Shown here: piece after piece, positions 51,313 through 58,711 of the stretch
Position numbering within the stretch: the stretch's first letter is position 1
How the letters are laid out: each line of letters starts with the position of its first letter
Assembly: GCA_963836195.1 (NCBI GenBank)
Contig: CAWIIX010000013.1
Coordinates: 1 to 64,000, forward strand
Direction of reading: 5' to 3'
Length of the DNA: 64,000 nucleotides
DNA from: Trebonia sp963836195
GTDB lineage: Bacteria; Actinomycetota; Actinomycetes; Streptosporangiales; Streptosporangiaceae
Translations under genes and position numbers: made by a program
The notes under the pieces: model-generated
Told to the model about the DNA's origin: nothing
Databases searched by the model: none
Seen by the model: only the letters and a program-made list of their open reading frames with translations

Positions 51313-52349
51313 TCTTGGATAGCCAAGCGAAGCCGGGGGACTTCGTCAACGATCGACGGTGCAAGTATTCCAGCTCCTAGGGCGATCATAATATCGAGCC
51401 AATGATCCACCGGTATACGAAAAAAAGCCAACAGAAGCACTATAGCACCAAACTCAATCTTCCACCATCGCCGGAGCATCCAACGAATCCTCGAGAGATG
51501 ACCTCCTACTTGGGCGCGTCGCCATGAGTCATCGAACATATCATAGAACATTCTCACAATATTCAGTGACATGCCTTGAGGTGACGATGCTTCTATCATC
51601 ACTCCTTCGAGACTTCTTTGGCTGTACGGGTCATATACGTCATATCGAGCAATGATGTTATCGATGCCAACGCTGCTGGCTATCGCCATATCTTTTGCGT
51701 GGTGAGATATCCGAATATCTACGTTATCGTACGAGCGAAACAGAGCCCGCCACCGGTCAATTCTTTCAAATGCGATCTTCCTCATTGTTTCGCCCCGCCA
51801 CCTCGCGACGAGCGACGGCGAACCGAGCAAAAGCTGAATTTGAACCCCAGCTTCGGCACGTTCTTTTAGGATCTTAACTGTCTCATCGTAGGGTGTTGTC
51901 GCAAGCATTGGAAGACATATACGTTTCTGTGCGCTAGTAAGCAACTCGAGGAAACTGCTGTAGACTATCTCGTCTTTCATTGGACCGACTACTCTAACGA
52001 ATGGCTCGAGCGAGGCTCGCATTCGCAGCAATTCGTGCGCAACCCCGGGTCGCGCCAACAGATTTTCAATCTTTTCTCGAAGATCTGGCGCTTGGTGAGT
52101 GAGTTCCAGCGCGTAAGATATTGAGGTTTCAAGCCATCGGCGTTTTAGAAGATCGCGTATTGCCCTGCGTGCCGTACTTGAATCTTCGAGACTCGGGTAC
52201 TGTCTTACAATCTCAACCAGTTCATCTTCCGGACGAGCATGGGCCCGGGTAGCCATGACCACCGCCAGCACTCCAGCTGGGCGTGATAGTCCCGCTTGCG
52301 TAAGTGCATTCGCAATTTCTTGCTCGGCCGCTTCAAGTGAAATCGCCAT
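51297..52349 (-). CDS. Membrane-anchored protein with winged-helix-like N-terminus and PLD-like middle
   Basis: A 350-residue protein without a firm family. The first ~100 residues are helical and resemble a winged-helix or helical-bundle module (SSTARRAIRDLLKRRWLE). The middle (about 115-275) has the strand pattern of phospholipase-D-like proteins (KRICLPMLATTPYDETVKILKERAEAGVQIQLLLGSPS) and a degenerate HKD-like ISHHAKDMAIASS; a second HKD is not seen. Two hydrophobic segments end the protein (FGAIVLLLAFFRI and WLDIMIALGAGILAP), so it is anchored by its C-terminus. It overlaps the phosphatase gene by 16 nt, forming a two-gene operon. An effector or sensor role is inference. Confidence 0.65.
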   Translation of the reverse strand: MAISLEAAEQEIANALTQAGLSRPAGVLAVVMATRAHARPEDELVEIVRQYPSLEDSSTARRAIRDLLKRRWLETSISYALELTHQAPDLREKIENLLARPGVAHELLRMRASLEPFVRVVGPMKDEIVYSSFLELLTSAQKRICLPMLATTPYDETVKILKERAEAGVQIQLLLGSPSLVARWRGETMRKIAFERIDRWRALFRSYDNVDIRISHHAKDMAIASSVGIDNIIARYDVYDPYSQRSLEGVMIEASSPQGMSLNIVRMFYDMFDDSWRRAQVGGHLSRIRWMLRRWWKIEFGAIVLLLAFFRIPVDHWLDIMIALGAGILAPSIVDEVPRLRLAIQEWRRS

Positions 52350-52723
52350 TCAGCATCCACATGCCTTGAGAATTCTGCTCAGTTCGCGGATTGTCCCAAA
52401 ACCCTCTCACGTCTGGCATGGCATGCGACCATGCTTTCATCAAGCTTGGCGTTACTGTAGCACAAGGTAGCAGGTGGCCGACGAGCATTTGGGCGGCGCG
52501 AGGAAGCGGGCGAATCTGTGTTCTGTCCAGGAATCGTGTGATGCGGCTTGTCTATGGAGTGAGAGCGCTGGTGAGGGTGTCGGCAGGCGTATGGAAGCCC
52601 TCTAGGTCCATATCGGCATCCGCCATTCGTCGAGGTCACCGCGCTGGAGGTAACCCATGTCGGGGACGCGGAATTCTGACCAGGCGCAGTTACCGGGCTC
52701 TTACGCGAATTTTGTGGCGGAGG
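52350..52723. other. Non-coding right border of the island
   Basis: No supported gene. A long plus-strand frame (52391-52852) has no ribosome site and is antisense to the transposase remnant. GC rises again through this interval. Confidence 0.5.
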
Positions 52724-52846
52724 TTACGCGAGGTGAAGGAGCACTCGTTTGCGGAGGCGATCGAAGCAGGCGCAGCCGTACATCTGACGTTTGATCATCT
52801 TGATGCGCTTGGACGTAGCCTTCGGCGGCTCCGGAGTTCCTATGAA
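52724..52846 (-). mobile_element. 3' remnant of an ISL3-family transposase
   Basis: The minus strand reads FIGTPEPPKATSKRIKMIKRQMYGCACFDRLRKRVLLHLA and then TAA. KMIKRQMYGxAxFxxLRKRVLL is the typical end of ISL3-type (IS204/IS1001/IS1165) transposases. Only ~40 codons remain, and no terminal repeats were found. It marks the right edge of the low-GC viperin island. Confidence 0.75.
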
Positions 52847-52879
52847 GTCTGAGGCGGCGACGAGACGCGCGCCCGGGCT

Positions 52880-54085
52880 CTAGTCGACCGGGCTGCCGGC
52901 GTCGTCCGTACCGTGCATGCCGTGGTGCTCGTGGTGGCTGGCCGAGTCGGCCAGCTCGGGCTGGCCGCCCATCATCCGCAGCATCGCCGGGCCGCCGGTG
53001 CGGGTGAACCTGATGATGAGGGCGGCGGCCAGGATCAGGAAGACGATGTTGAGCCAGGTGGTGTAGTCCCACGACACTCCCTGGTCGGGGATCTTGGCGG
53101 TGGCCGGGCTGGGGATCAGGCCGAGTCCGCCGAAGATCAGCTCGACCGCGTAGCCGGCCAGGGCCATCGCCGCGAAGAAGGTGCCGAGCAGGAACGCCGC
53201 CATCCTCCGCCCGTAGTACTTGCGGTAGATGTTCAGTATCGGCGCGATGATCAGGTCGGCGAAGATGAACGCGACCACCCCGCCGAAGCTGATCCCGCCC
53301 TTCCACAGCACGACCGCCAGCGGCACATTCCCGATCGAGCAGACGAACGAGATGATCGCGACGACCGGCCCGATGAGCGGCCCCCACAGCTTGGCCGCGA
53401 TCGGGTGGCCGGAGAAGAAGAACGCCTGCCAGAAGCTATCGGGCACCCAGGCGGCGATCGCGCCCGCCACCAGCAGGCCGATCACCAGGTCGCGGATGAT
53501 CGCGGCCCACTCCATCACGAACACGTGGCTGACGGAGGTGAACCCCTCCCCGGAGAAAAGCCGTCGCGCGAACGAGCCGTCCCGCTGGATGGACATGTCC
53601 ATCGCCGCGTGGCCCTCCATCGAGCCGGCCAGGCCGAGGTCGGCGTGCTCGCGGGCCTCGCGCAGCAGGCGGTCACGGAGGAAGACCCGGAACAGCACCG
53701 CGACGACGACGATCATGATCGGGCCGCCGACGAACTCGGCCACCGTGAACTGCCAGCCCATCAGCAGGGCGAGGATCACCCCGAGCTCGATCACCAGGTT
53801 GGTGGAGGCGATCTCGAACGCCATCGCGGCGGTGAAGTCGGCGCCCTTGCGGAACAGCGCCCGCGCGAGCGCCACCGCCGCGTACGAGCACGAGGACGAC
53901 GCGGCGCCGAGCCCGGCCGCGACCGCGAGCGTGCGCGGCCGCGCGTCGCCGAGCAGCCTGACGATCGTGGACCGGCGCACCACCGCCTGAATCACCGCCG
54001 AGAGCGCGAACCCCAGGATCAGCGCCCAGGTGATCTCCCAGGTCATCGATCCGGTGATGGACAGCGCGTGGACCACCGCATGCAT
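52880..54085 (-). CDS. Permease of the DUF318/ArsP_1 family, probably metal efflux
   Basis: A membrane protein of 401 residues with about nine hydrophobic segments and two homologous halves. The family's Cys-Ser motifs appear as AASSSCSYAAVALARALF (about residue 50-70) and FVCSIGNVPLAVVLWKGG (about 245-262). The C-terminus is His-rich (SHHEHHGMHGTDD), consistent with metal binding. ATG 54085 was chosen since GGAGGTGGAGGGG precedes it; a GTG at 54124 would start inside the promoter. A CsoR-like operator overlaps the promoter, so copper-responsive control and copper (or related metal) export are inferred. Confidence 0.85.
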   Translation of the reverse strand: MHAVVHALSITGSMTWEITWALILGFALSAVIQAVVRRSTIVRLLGDARPRTLAVAAGLGAASSSCSYAAVALARALFRKGADFTAAMAFEIASTNLVIELGVILALLMGWQFTVAEFVGGPIMIVVVAVLFRVFLRDRLLREAREHADLGLAGSMEGHAAMDMSIQRDGSFARRLFSGEGFTSVSHVFVMEWAAIIRDLVIGLLVAGAIAAWVPDSFWQAFFFSGHPIAAKLWGPLIGPVVAIISFVCSIGNVPLAVVLWKGGISFGGVVAFIFADLIIAPILNIYRKYYGRRMAAFLLGTFFAAMALAGYAVELIFGGLGLIPSPATAKIPDQGVSWDYTTWLNIVFLILAAALIIRFTRTGGPAMLRMMGGQPELADSASHHEHHGMHGTDDAGSPVD

Positions 54086-54125
54086 GCCCCTCCACCTCCC
54101 CCGCCAGTCCGCCGTCAACACCAAA

Positions 54126-54146
54126 CTATACCCCCATAGGGTATAG
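54126..54146 (-). promoter_or_regulatory. CsoR-like copper operator overlapping the permease promoter
   Basis: CTATACCC and GGGTATAG are perfect 8-bp arms with a 5-bp centre, the form of copper-sensor CsoR sites in actinobacteria. On the minus strand the outer end forms TATAGT, a likely -10 box, so binding would block the promoter. Confidence 0.7.
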
Positions 54147-54201
54147 GACGTGCCTTCATGGCCCTCAGCAGACGGTGACGGACGGTCGAGTTGGAGGGTG
54201 A

Positions 54202-54438
54202 CTGGCGGAGCTCGAGCAGGAGGACGGCCGGACCACGGTGACCCGCTGGCTAGTCCTGGACATCTCGATGCCCTTTGTCCTGCGCCCCCTGCGGCGGGCG
54301 ATCACCAGCAGCTTTGAACGAGAGAACGCGCGAACGACGGCCGCTCCCCAGACCTACGCCAAAGCTTCCCCAGACCCGGCCGAGACAGTATTACCGGTTC
54401 GGGGAGGGAGAGCTCGCCTGGAGGTAGGCGATCGATAG
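54202..54438 (+). pseudogene. 3' remnant of an SRPBCC/polyketide-cyclase-like gene
   Basis: Directly after a TGA at 54199 the frame reads ELEQEDGRTTVTRWLVLDISMPFVLRPLRRAITSSFERENARTTAAPQTYAKA, the last strands and long C-terminal helix of an SRPBCC (START-like) protein. The first ~100 residues are missing and no ribosome site is present. Its tail overlaps the end of the convergent tetR gene. Confidence 0.55.
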
Positions 54439-54999
54439 GTCGAGGGCGGCCTCCAGCGGGGTGGTGTCGCCGGTGGACATCAGCATGACCACGCCGCCCT
54501 GGATTCCGGCGACGATCGCCGCCGCGGTGCGGACGGGGTCGAGATCCGGGGCGATCTCGCCCGTTGCCTGCATGTGCGTGACGCCCGCGGCGATCTCGGC
54601 CTGCCACTGGCCGATGAGCTCCGTCACCACCGCCCTGGCACCCGGGGTGGCGCGTCCGAGCTGGGTGGTGAGGGCGCTGAGGGGGCACTGCTGGCCCTGC
54701 TCGCGGTAGCGCGCGACCACCGCGTCGCGCCACGCCCGCCAGGCCGCCCACGACGTCAGGTCGCCGAGCTGCGGCTGCTGGTCGGCCAGCACCCGATCGG
54801 CCTCGTAGCGGGCCACCGCCAGCAGCAGCTGCTCGCGGCCGTCGGGGAAGTAGTGGAAGAGCTGGCTCTTGCTGGTGCCGGTCCTGACCCGGATGTCGTC
54901 CAGGGTCGCCGTCACCCCGTTCTCGCGGATCTCGGCCGACGCGCCCTGGATGATCCGGTCCCGGGTGGCGGCGCCCTTCGGCGTCAGCTTCGCGGCCAT
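54391..54999 (-). CDS. TetR/AcrR family transcriptional regulator
   Basis: A 202-residue repressor. The HTH lies at residues ~11-58 (TRDRIIQGASAEIRENGVTATLDDIRVRTGTSKSQLFHYFPDGREQLLLAV), and the ligand domain contains QCPLSALTTQLG, a segment found in the TetR_C_30-like group (TetR/LfrR, YxaF-like). It is divergent from an SDR gene, and a palindrome of TetR-operator type lies between them, so it most likely represses the SDR gene and itself. Confidence 0.9.
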   Translation of the reverse strand: MAAKLTPKGAATRDRIIQGASAEIRENGVTATLDDIRVRTGTSKSQLFHYFPDGREQLLLAVARYEADRVLADQQPQLGDLTSWAAWRAWRDAVVARYREQGQQCPLSALTTQLGRATPGARAVVTELIGQWQAEIAAGVTHMQATGEIAPDLDPVRTAAAIVAGIQGGVVMLMSTGDTTPLEAALDLSIAYLQASSPSPNR

Positions 55000-55016
55000 G
55001 CCCGCACCTCATTTCT

Positions 55017-55032
55017 TGGACTTGCGAGTCCA
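55017..55032. promoter_or_regulatory. TetR operator between tetR and the SDR gene
   Basis: TGGACT and AGTCCA are perfect 6-bp arms around TGCG, a common operator form for this TetR subgroup. It lies 18 bp before tetR and 57 bp before the SDR start. Confidence 0.7.
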
Positions 55033-55088
55033 TTTTATCGCGGGCACAGTGAACCGGTGACGAGTCGATTTCGGCAAGGAGAGCTCAT

Positions 55089-55844
55089 ATGACCAAACCC
55101 CTGCAGGGCCGAACCGCCCTGATCACCGGCTCAACCGACGGCATCGGGGCGGGCATCGCCCGCGCGCTGGCCGACGCGGGCGCGTTCGTCGTCGTCAGCG
55201 GCCGCAGCGCCGTCAAGGGCGAGAAGGTGGTGGCCGAGATCGCCGAGCGCGGCGGCGCGGCCGCCTTCGTCGGCGCCGACCTGGCCGGGGGCGCCGCCGC
55301 CGCCCGCGGGCTGGCCGACGCCGCCGAGGCCGCGGCCGACGCGCCGCTCGACATCCTCGTCAACAACGCCGCCATGCTCATCGCGCCCGGGCCGACGGCC
55401 GAGATCGGCGAGGAGCTGATCGACGGCGCGCTGGCCGTGAACGTGAAGTCGGTCATCCTGCTGACCGGGCTGATCGCGCCGGGCATGGCCGCCCGCGGCG
55501 GCGGCGCGATCGTCAACGTCGGCTCGATCAACGGCCTGGTCGGGATGGCCGGGTCGGCCCTCTACAGCGCGACCAAGACCGCGATCCACTCGCTGACCAA
55601 GTCGTGGGCGGCCGAGTACGGGCCGTCGGGCGTGCGGGTCAACACGGTCGCGCCGGGCCCGACGATGACCGAGCGGAACGCGGCCTTCGCCGACCACATC
55701 GCCCCGCTTATCGCGCGGGTGCCGTCGCGGCGGATGAGCAGTCTGGAGGAAGTCGCCAAGGCGGTGGTGTTCCTCGCCAGCGACGATGCGTCCAACATCC
55801 ACGGCGCGACCCTGTCGGTCGACGGCGGGTTCAGCGCCGTCTGA
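55089..55844 (+). CDS. Short-chain dehydrogenase/reductase (SDR)
   Basis: A classical NAD(P)-dependent SDR of 251 residues. The cofactor motif TGSTDGIGAGIARAL is at about 13-27, NNAAM near 90, catalytic Ser in VNVGSINGLVG near 142, and YSATK near 156-160. The end, FLASDDASNIHGATLSVDGGFSAV, is the usual FabG-like C-terminus. AAGGAG lies 8 nt before ATG 55089. It is divergent from and probably controlled by the TetR gene; the substrate is unknown. Confidence 0.92.
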   Translation: MTKPLQGRTALITGSTDGIGAGIARALADAGAFVVVSGRSAVKGEKVVAEIAERGGAAAFVGADLAGGAAAARGLADAAEAAADAPLDILVNNAAMLIAPGPTAEIGEELIDGALAVNVKSVILLTGLIAPGMAARGGGAIVNVGSINGLVGMAGSALYSATKTAIHSLTKSWAAEYGPSGVRVNTVAPGPTMTERNAAFADHIAPLIARVPSRRMSSLEEVAKAVVFLASDDASNIHGATLSVDGGFSAV

Positions 55845-55861
55845 GGCCTGCCCGGCCGTAG

Positions 55862-56740
55862 CTACGAGCGGGCGTCGATGAAGGCGGTCATGCGGTCGTT
55901 CAGCTCGCTGATCCGGTCGAAGCCGCCGTGGCTGCCACCGACGATGGCGACTTCGGCGTCCGGCAGCTGGGCAGCCCGGTCGCGGGCCTGCGCCGGGGTG
56001 ATGAGCGCGCTGCGGGCGCCGGTGATCAGCAGGACGGGCACGGGGATGGCGCGGAGCTGGTCGTCGGTGAGGATGGCGGGGAACTTCGGCTCCATCCGGT
56101 AGCCGCGGATGCCGGCCCACATCAGCGTCATCAGCTCCCGGTCGAGCATCATCGGGCTGCCGAGCCACCGGCCCAGGCGGCGGCGCAGCGGCATCGGGGT
56201 CAGGCTGGCGAGTCCGTTGATGTTGAGCCACCACCAGAAGCGGGCGTCGAGCTTGGTCAGCCCGGCCGGGTCGAGCAGCGTGATGGAGGCGACCCGCGCG
56301 GGCGCCCGCAGCGCCTGGTTCACGGCGATCCAGCCTCCGTAGGACGCGCCGATCAGGTGGGCCGGGCGGTCGCCAAGCTGGGCGAGCAGCTCATCGAGCC
56401 AGGCCGCGCAGGACTCGGGCGGAGTCATCAGCGCGCGCGGGACGCTGGGGTTCGGGTCGCCCGGCAGGTCGACCCCGTACACCGGGTGGCTCTTGGCCAG
56501 CGCCCCGACGTGGGGATACCACATCGAGGCGTTGAAGCCAGCCGCAGCCAGCAGCACCACCGGCGCCCCGTCCGGATGGGGCCGGTAGGCGTGCACGCGG
56601 GTGGTGGCGGTCGCCGTCTCAACCTCAAGCTCCTCGGCGGGCTGCGGCCACCGGGCGAACGCCCGCTCGTAGGCGACCATGAACTTCTCCCGCGCCGCTT
56701 CGCTCACCCACGAACCCGGCTCGCCCTTGGCTGCCTGCAT
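55862..56740 (-). CDS. Alpha/beta hydrolase
   Basis: A cytoplasmic alpha/beta hydrolase of 292 residues. The nucleophile elbow is GASYGG near residue 136, the acid is probably in VLLITGARSALITP near 240, and the catalytic His in VGGSHGGFDRI near 270. The oxyanion region is LLAAAGFNASMW. The length and MQAAKGEPGSWVSEAAREKFMVAYERAFARWP start resemble the YugF/carboxylesterase-like group that is typically next to TetR genes. GGAGG precedes the ATG. A perfect palindrome separates it from the divergent tetR gene. Confidence 0.88.
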   Translation of the reverse strand: MQAAKGEPGSWVSEAAREKFMVAYERAFARWPQPAEELEVETATATTRVHAYRPHPDGAPVVLLAAAGFNASMWYPHVGALAKSHPVYGVDLPGDPNPSVPRALMTPPESCAAWLDELLAQLGDRPAHLIGASYGGWIAVNQALRAPARVASITLLDPAGLTKLDARFWWWLNINGLASLTPMPLRRRLGRWLGSPMMLDRELMTLMWAGIRGYRMEPKFPAILTDDQLRAIPVPVLLITGARSALITPAQARDRAAQLPDAEVAIVGGSHGGFDRISELNDRMTAFIDARS

Positions 56741-56770
56741 GTCCGCCTCCTCGCAGCAGGAACGTCCTAG

Positions 56771-56796
56771 TTTTATGATACGAACGTATCATAAAA
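56771..56796. promoter_or_regulatory. TetR operator between the hydrolase and tetR genes
   Basis: TTTTATGATACG (56771-56782) and CGTATCATAAAA (56785-56796) are perfect 12-bp arms with a 2-bp centre, a textbook TetR-type operator 31 bp from the hydrolase start. Confidence 0.8.
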
Positions 56797-56818
56797 CTGA
56801 CGGGCAGACGGAGAGGGG

Positions 56819-56824
56819 TACGGT
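56819..56824 (+). promoter_or_regulatory. -10 box of a leaderless promoter for tetR
   Basis: TACGGT ends 6 nt before the GTG at 56831, with no ribosome binding site. Confidence 0.5.
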
Positions 56825-56830
56825 GGGCGG

Positions 56831-57442
56831 GTGCCGAAGCGGGTCGATCATGAGGAGCGGCGGCAGCGGATCGCGGACGCGCTGGTGCGGTCGGCCGCCA
56901 CCCGAGGCCTGCACGCCACCGGCATGCGCGAGGTCGCGGCCGAGGCCGGGGTGTCGGTGCGGCTCGTGCAGTACTACTTCGGCACCAAGGAGGAGCTCCT
57001 GCTGGCCGCCATGCAGCGGCTGGCCGTTCAGCTCGCCGACCGGGTCATGGCGCGGGTGAAGGAGGCCCGTCCGCCCGAGGGCCCGGCCAGGCCGCGCGAC
57101 GTCATCGCCGCCATCCTGGCCGAGGGGCTGCCGACCGACGACCAGCGGCGCGCGTTCAACGTCGTCTACCTGGCCTACCTGGCGCTCTCGCTGACGGATC
57201 CGGCGCTGGCGATATCGCCCCTGGTGCGAAACTCGGCCGCGGTCATCGGGGTGATGGCCGCCCAGCTCCGTACGGCGCAGGCGGCGGGCGACGCCCCGGC
57301 CGGCCTGGACCCGGACATGGAGGCGCTCACCCTCATGAGCATGTCGTCCGGCCTGGGCACGAGCGTCCTCGCGGGCCACTCGACGCCCGATCAGGCCCAG
57401 GCGGTCATCGACTATCAGCTGCGGCGCCTGTTCCCCTCCTGA
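56831..57442 (+). CDS. TetR family transcriptional regulator
   Basis: A 203-residue regulator that begins MPKRVDHEERRQRIADALVRSAATRGLHATGMREVAAEAGVSVRLVQYYFGTKEELLLAAMQRL, a BetI/TetR HTH in the first ~60 residues. The C-terminal domain is helical. GTG 56831 is placed by the -10 box just upstream. It is divergent from the alpha/beta hydrolase with a perfect operator between them, so it very probably represses that gene and itself. Confidence 0.92.
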   Translation: MPKRVDHEERRQRIADALVRSAATRGLHATGMREVAAEAGVSVRLVQYYFGTKEELLLAAMQRLAVQLADRVMARVKEARPPEGPARPRDVIAAILAEGLPTDDQRRAFNVVYLAYLALSLTDPALAISPLVRNSAAVIGVMAAQLRTAQAAGDAPAGLDPDMEALTLMSMSSGLGTSVLAGHSTPDQAQAVIDYQLRRLFPS

Positions 57443-57451
57443 CGTTGATTT

Positions 57452-57466
57452 ATCACTTAGAGTGAT
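57452..57466. promoter_or_regulatory. Short palindrome upstream of the GGDEF gene
   Basis: ATCACT and AGTGAT arms around TAG, about 50 bp before ATG 57518, in an AT-rich promoter region. A regulator site is possible. Confidence 0.4.
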
Positions 57467-57517
57467 CATTTTCGAGTGTAAAGTTGTCCCACCTCGGAAA
57501 GCGGAGGGCTCAGGGGG

Positions 57518-58711
57518 ATGAACCAGGACGCGAGTTCAAAGCTGGAGATACCGCGATCTGCGCTGCTGGCCGTCAACCGTGCCCTGACAACCATCCACTC
57601 CGCCGTCGGGTTGCGCCCCACGCTTGAGGCGATCGCGCGCGGCGTCACCGTGTCGACGCCGTACCAGGACGTTGCCGTCACCATCGCCGAGGAGCGGAAT
57701 GCGGCTGAGCTGCGTGTCATCGCCGTCATCGGCCCGCCCGACGCCGTGGCGCTGCTGCTCGACACGACGTGTCGGCGGACGGCGCTGCTTGAGCACCTGG
57801 CCGGCGGCGAGGCCTGGGGATCGCTGCGATTCCTGCCCGGCGCTGAGCCCGTCGACGGCATCATCAGCTATCGGTCCGAATATGAGCCGGTGCCCGGCCC
57901 GGACGCCTGGCGGCCTGACTATGAACTAGTGGCGCCGCTGTCCGCGCCGGACGGCGAGCTGATCGGCATGCTCTCGATGGACCGCCCGAGGGACGGGCGC
58001 ATCCCGCCCGCCTGGGTCAACGACGTGCTGGAGTTGTTCGCCGAGCAGGCGTCGATCGCAATACTCAACGCGCGCCGGCACGAGCAGGCGCTGCGGGCAA
58101 TGCAGGCGCTGGAACGCGAGAAGGCCGAGCTGCACTCCGCGGTCGCCGAGCAGTCCGCTCGCGAGACCCACCTGCGCCGTCAGGCCCGATCGGACCCGCT
58201 GACGGGCCTGGCCAACCGGGTCCTGCTCCAGGAGCGGCTCCTGGAGCTGCTGACCGCGCAGACGCCGGTGGCGGTGATTTTCTGCGACCTCGACCACTTC
58301 AAGCACATCAACGATGAGCACGGGCACGCCGTCGGCGACGAGGTGCTGCGGGTGATCGGCCGGCGTCTGGCGCAGCACCTGGCGGACGCCGAGGTGGTGG
58401 CCCGCATCGGCGGGGACGAGTTCGTCGTGGTGATAAGCGGGACCGACCAGGCCGACGCGGCCCTGCTGCTGCAGCGCGTCGACCGGGCGGTCGCCGGCGA
58501 ACCCGTGTACGCCGGGGGGCTCTGCCTGCCGGTGACCTCCTCCCTTGGCCTCATCCGCGAGCCCGAGCAGCCAGAGCGCCGGCTCGCGCCGGTGCGGCGG
58601 GTCGAGGAGGTGCTGAGCCGCGCCGACCGGGAAATGTACGCGCACAAGCGCTCGCGGGCCGCGATGAGCCGGCTGCTGACGCGGGCGGAGGCACGGCTGG
58701 ACCAGGGCTGA
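57518..58711 (+). CDS. Diguanylate cyclase with N-terminal GAF domain
   Basis: A soluble c-di-GMP synthase of 397 residues. A GAF domain fills about residues 20-185 (LRPTLEAIARGVTVSTPYQDVAVTIAE, ELVAPLSAPDGELIGMLSMDRPRDG), then a short coiled coil (MQALEREKAELHSAVAEQSARE) leads to a GGDEF domain with SDPLTGLANRVLL near 225, FCDLDHFKHINDEHGHAVGDEVL near 250, and the intact active-site GGDEF in ARIGGDEFVVV near 305. No EAL domain and no clear RxxD inhibitory site were seen. AGGGGG lies just before ATG 57518. Its last 530 bp overlap a long antisense extension of the meaB frame. Confidence 0.92.
   Translation: MNQDASSKLEIPRSALLAVNRALTTIHSAVGLRPTLEAIARGVTVSTPYQDVAVTIAEERNAAELRVIAVIGPPDAVALLLDTTCRRTALLEHLAGGEAWGSLRFLPGAEPVDGIISYRSEYEPVPGPDAWRPDYELVAPLSAPDGELIGMLSMDRPRDGRIPPAWVNDVLELFAEQASIAILNARRHEQALRAMQALEREKAELHSAVAEQSARETHLRRQARSDPLTGLANRVLLQERLLELLTAQTPVAVIFCDLDHFKHINDEHGHAVGDEVLRVIGRRLAQHLADAEVVARIGGDEFVVVISGTDQADAALLLQRVDRAVAGEPVYAGGLCLPVTSSLGLIREPEQPERRLAPVRRVEEVLSRADREMYAHKRSRAAMSRLLTRAEARLDQG

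Noticed and set aside
52391..52852. 153-codon plus-strand frame
   Set aside because: It is antisense to the transposase remnant, lacks a ribosome site and has no protein-like conservation.
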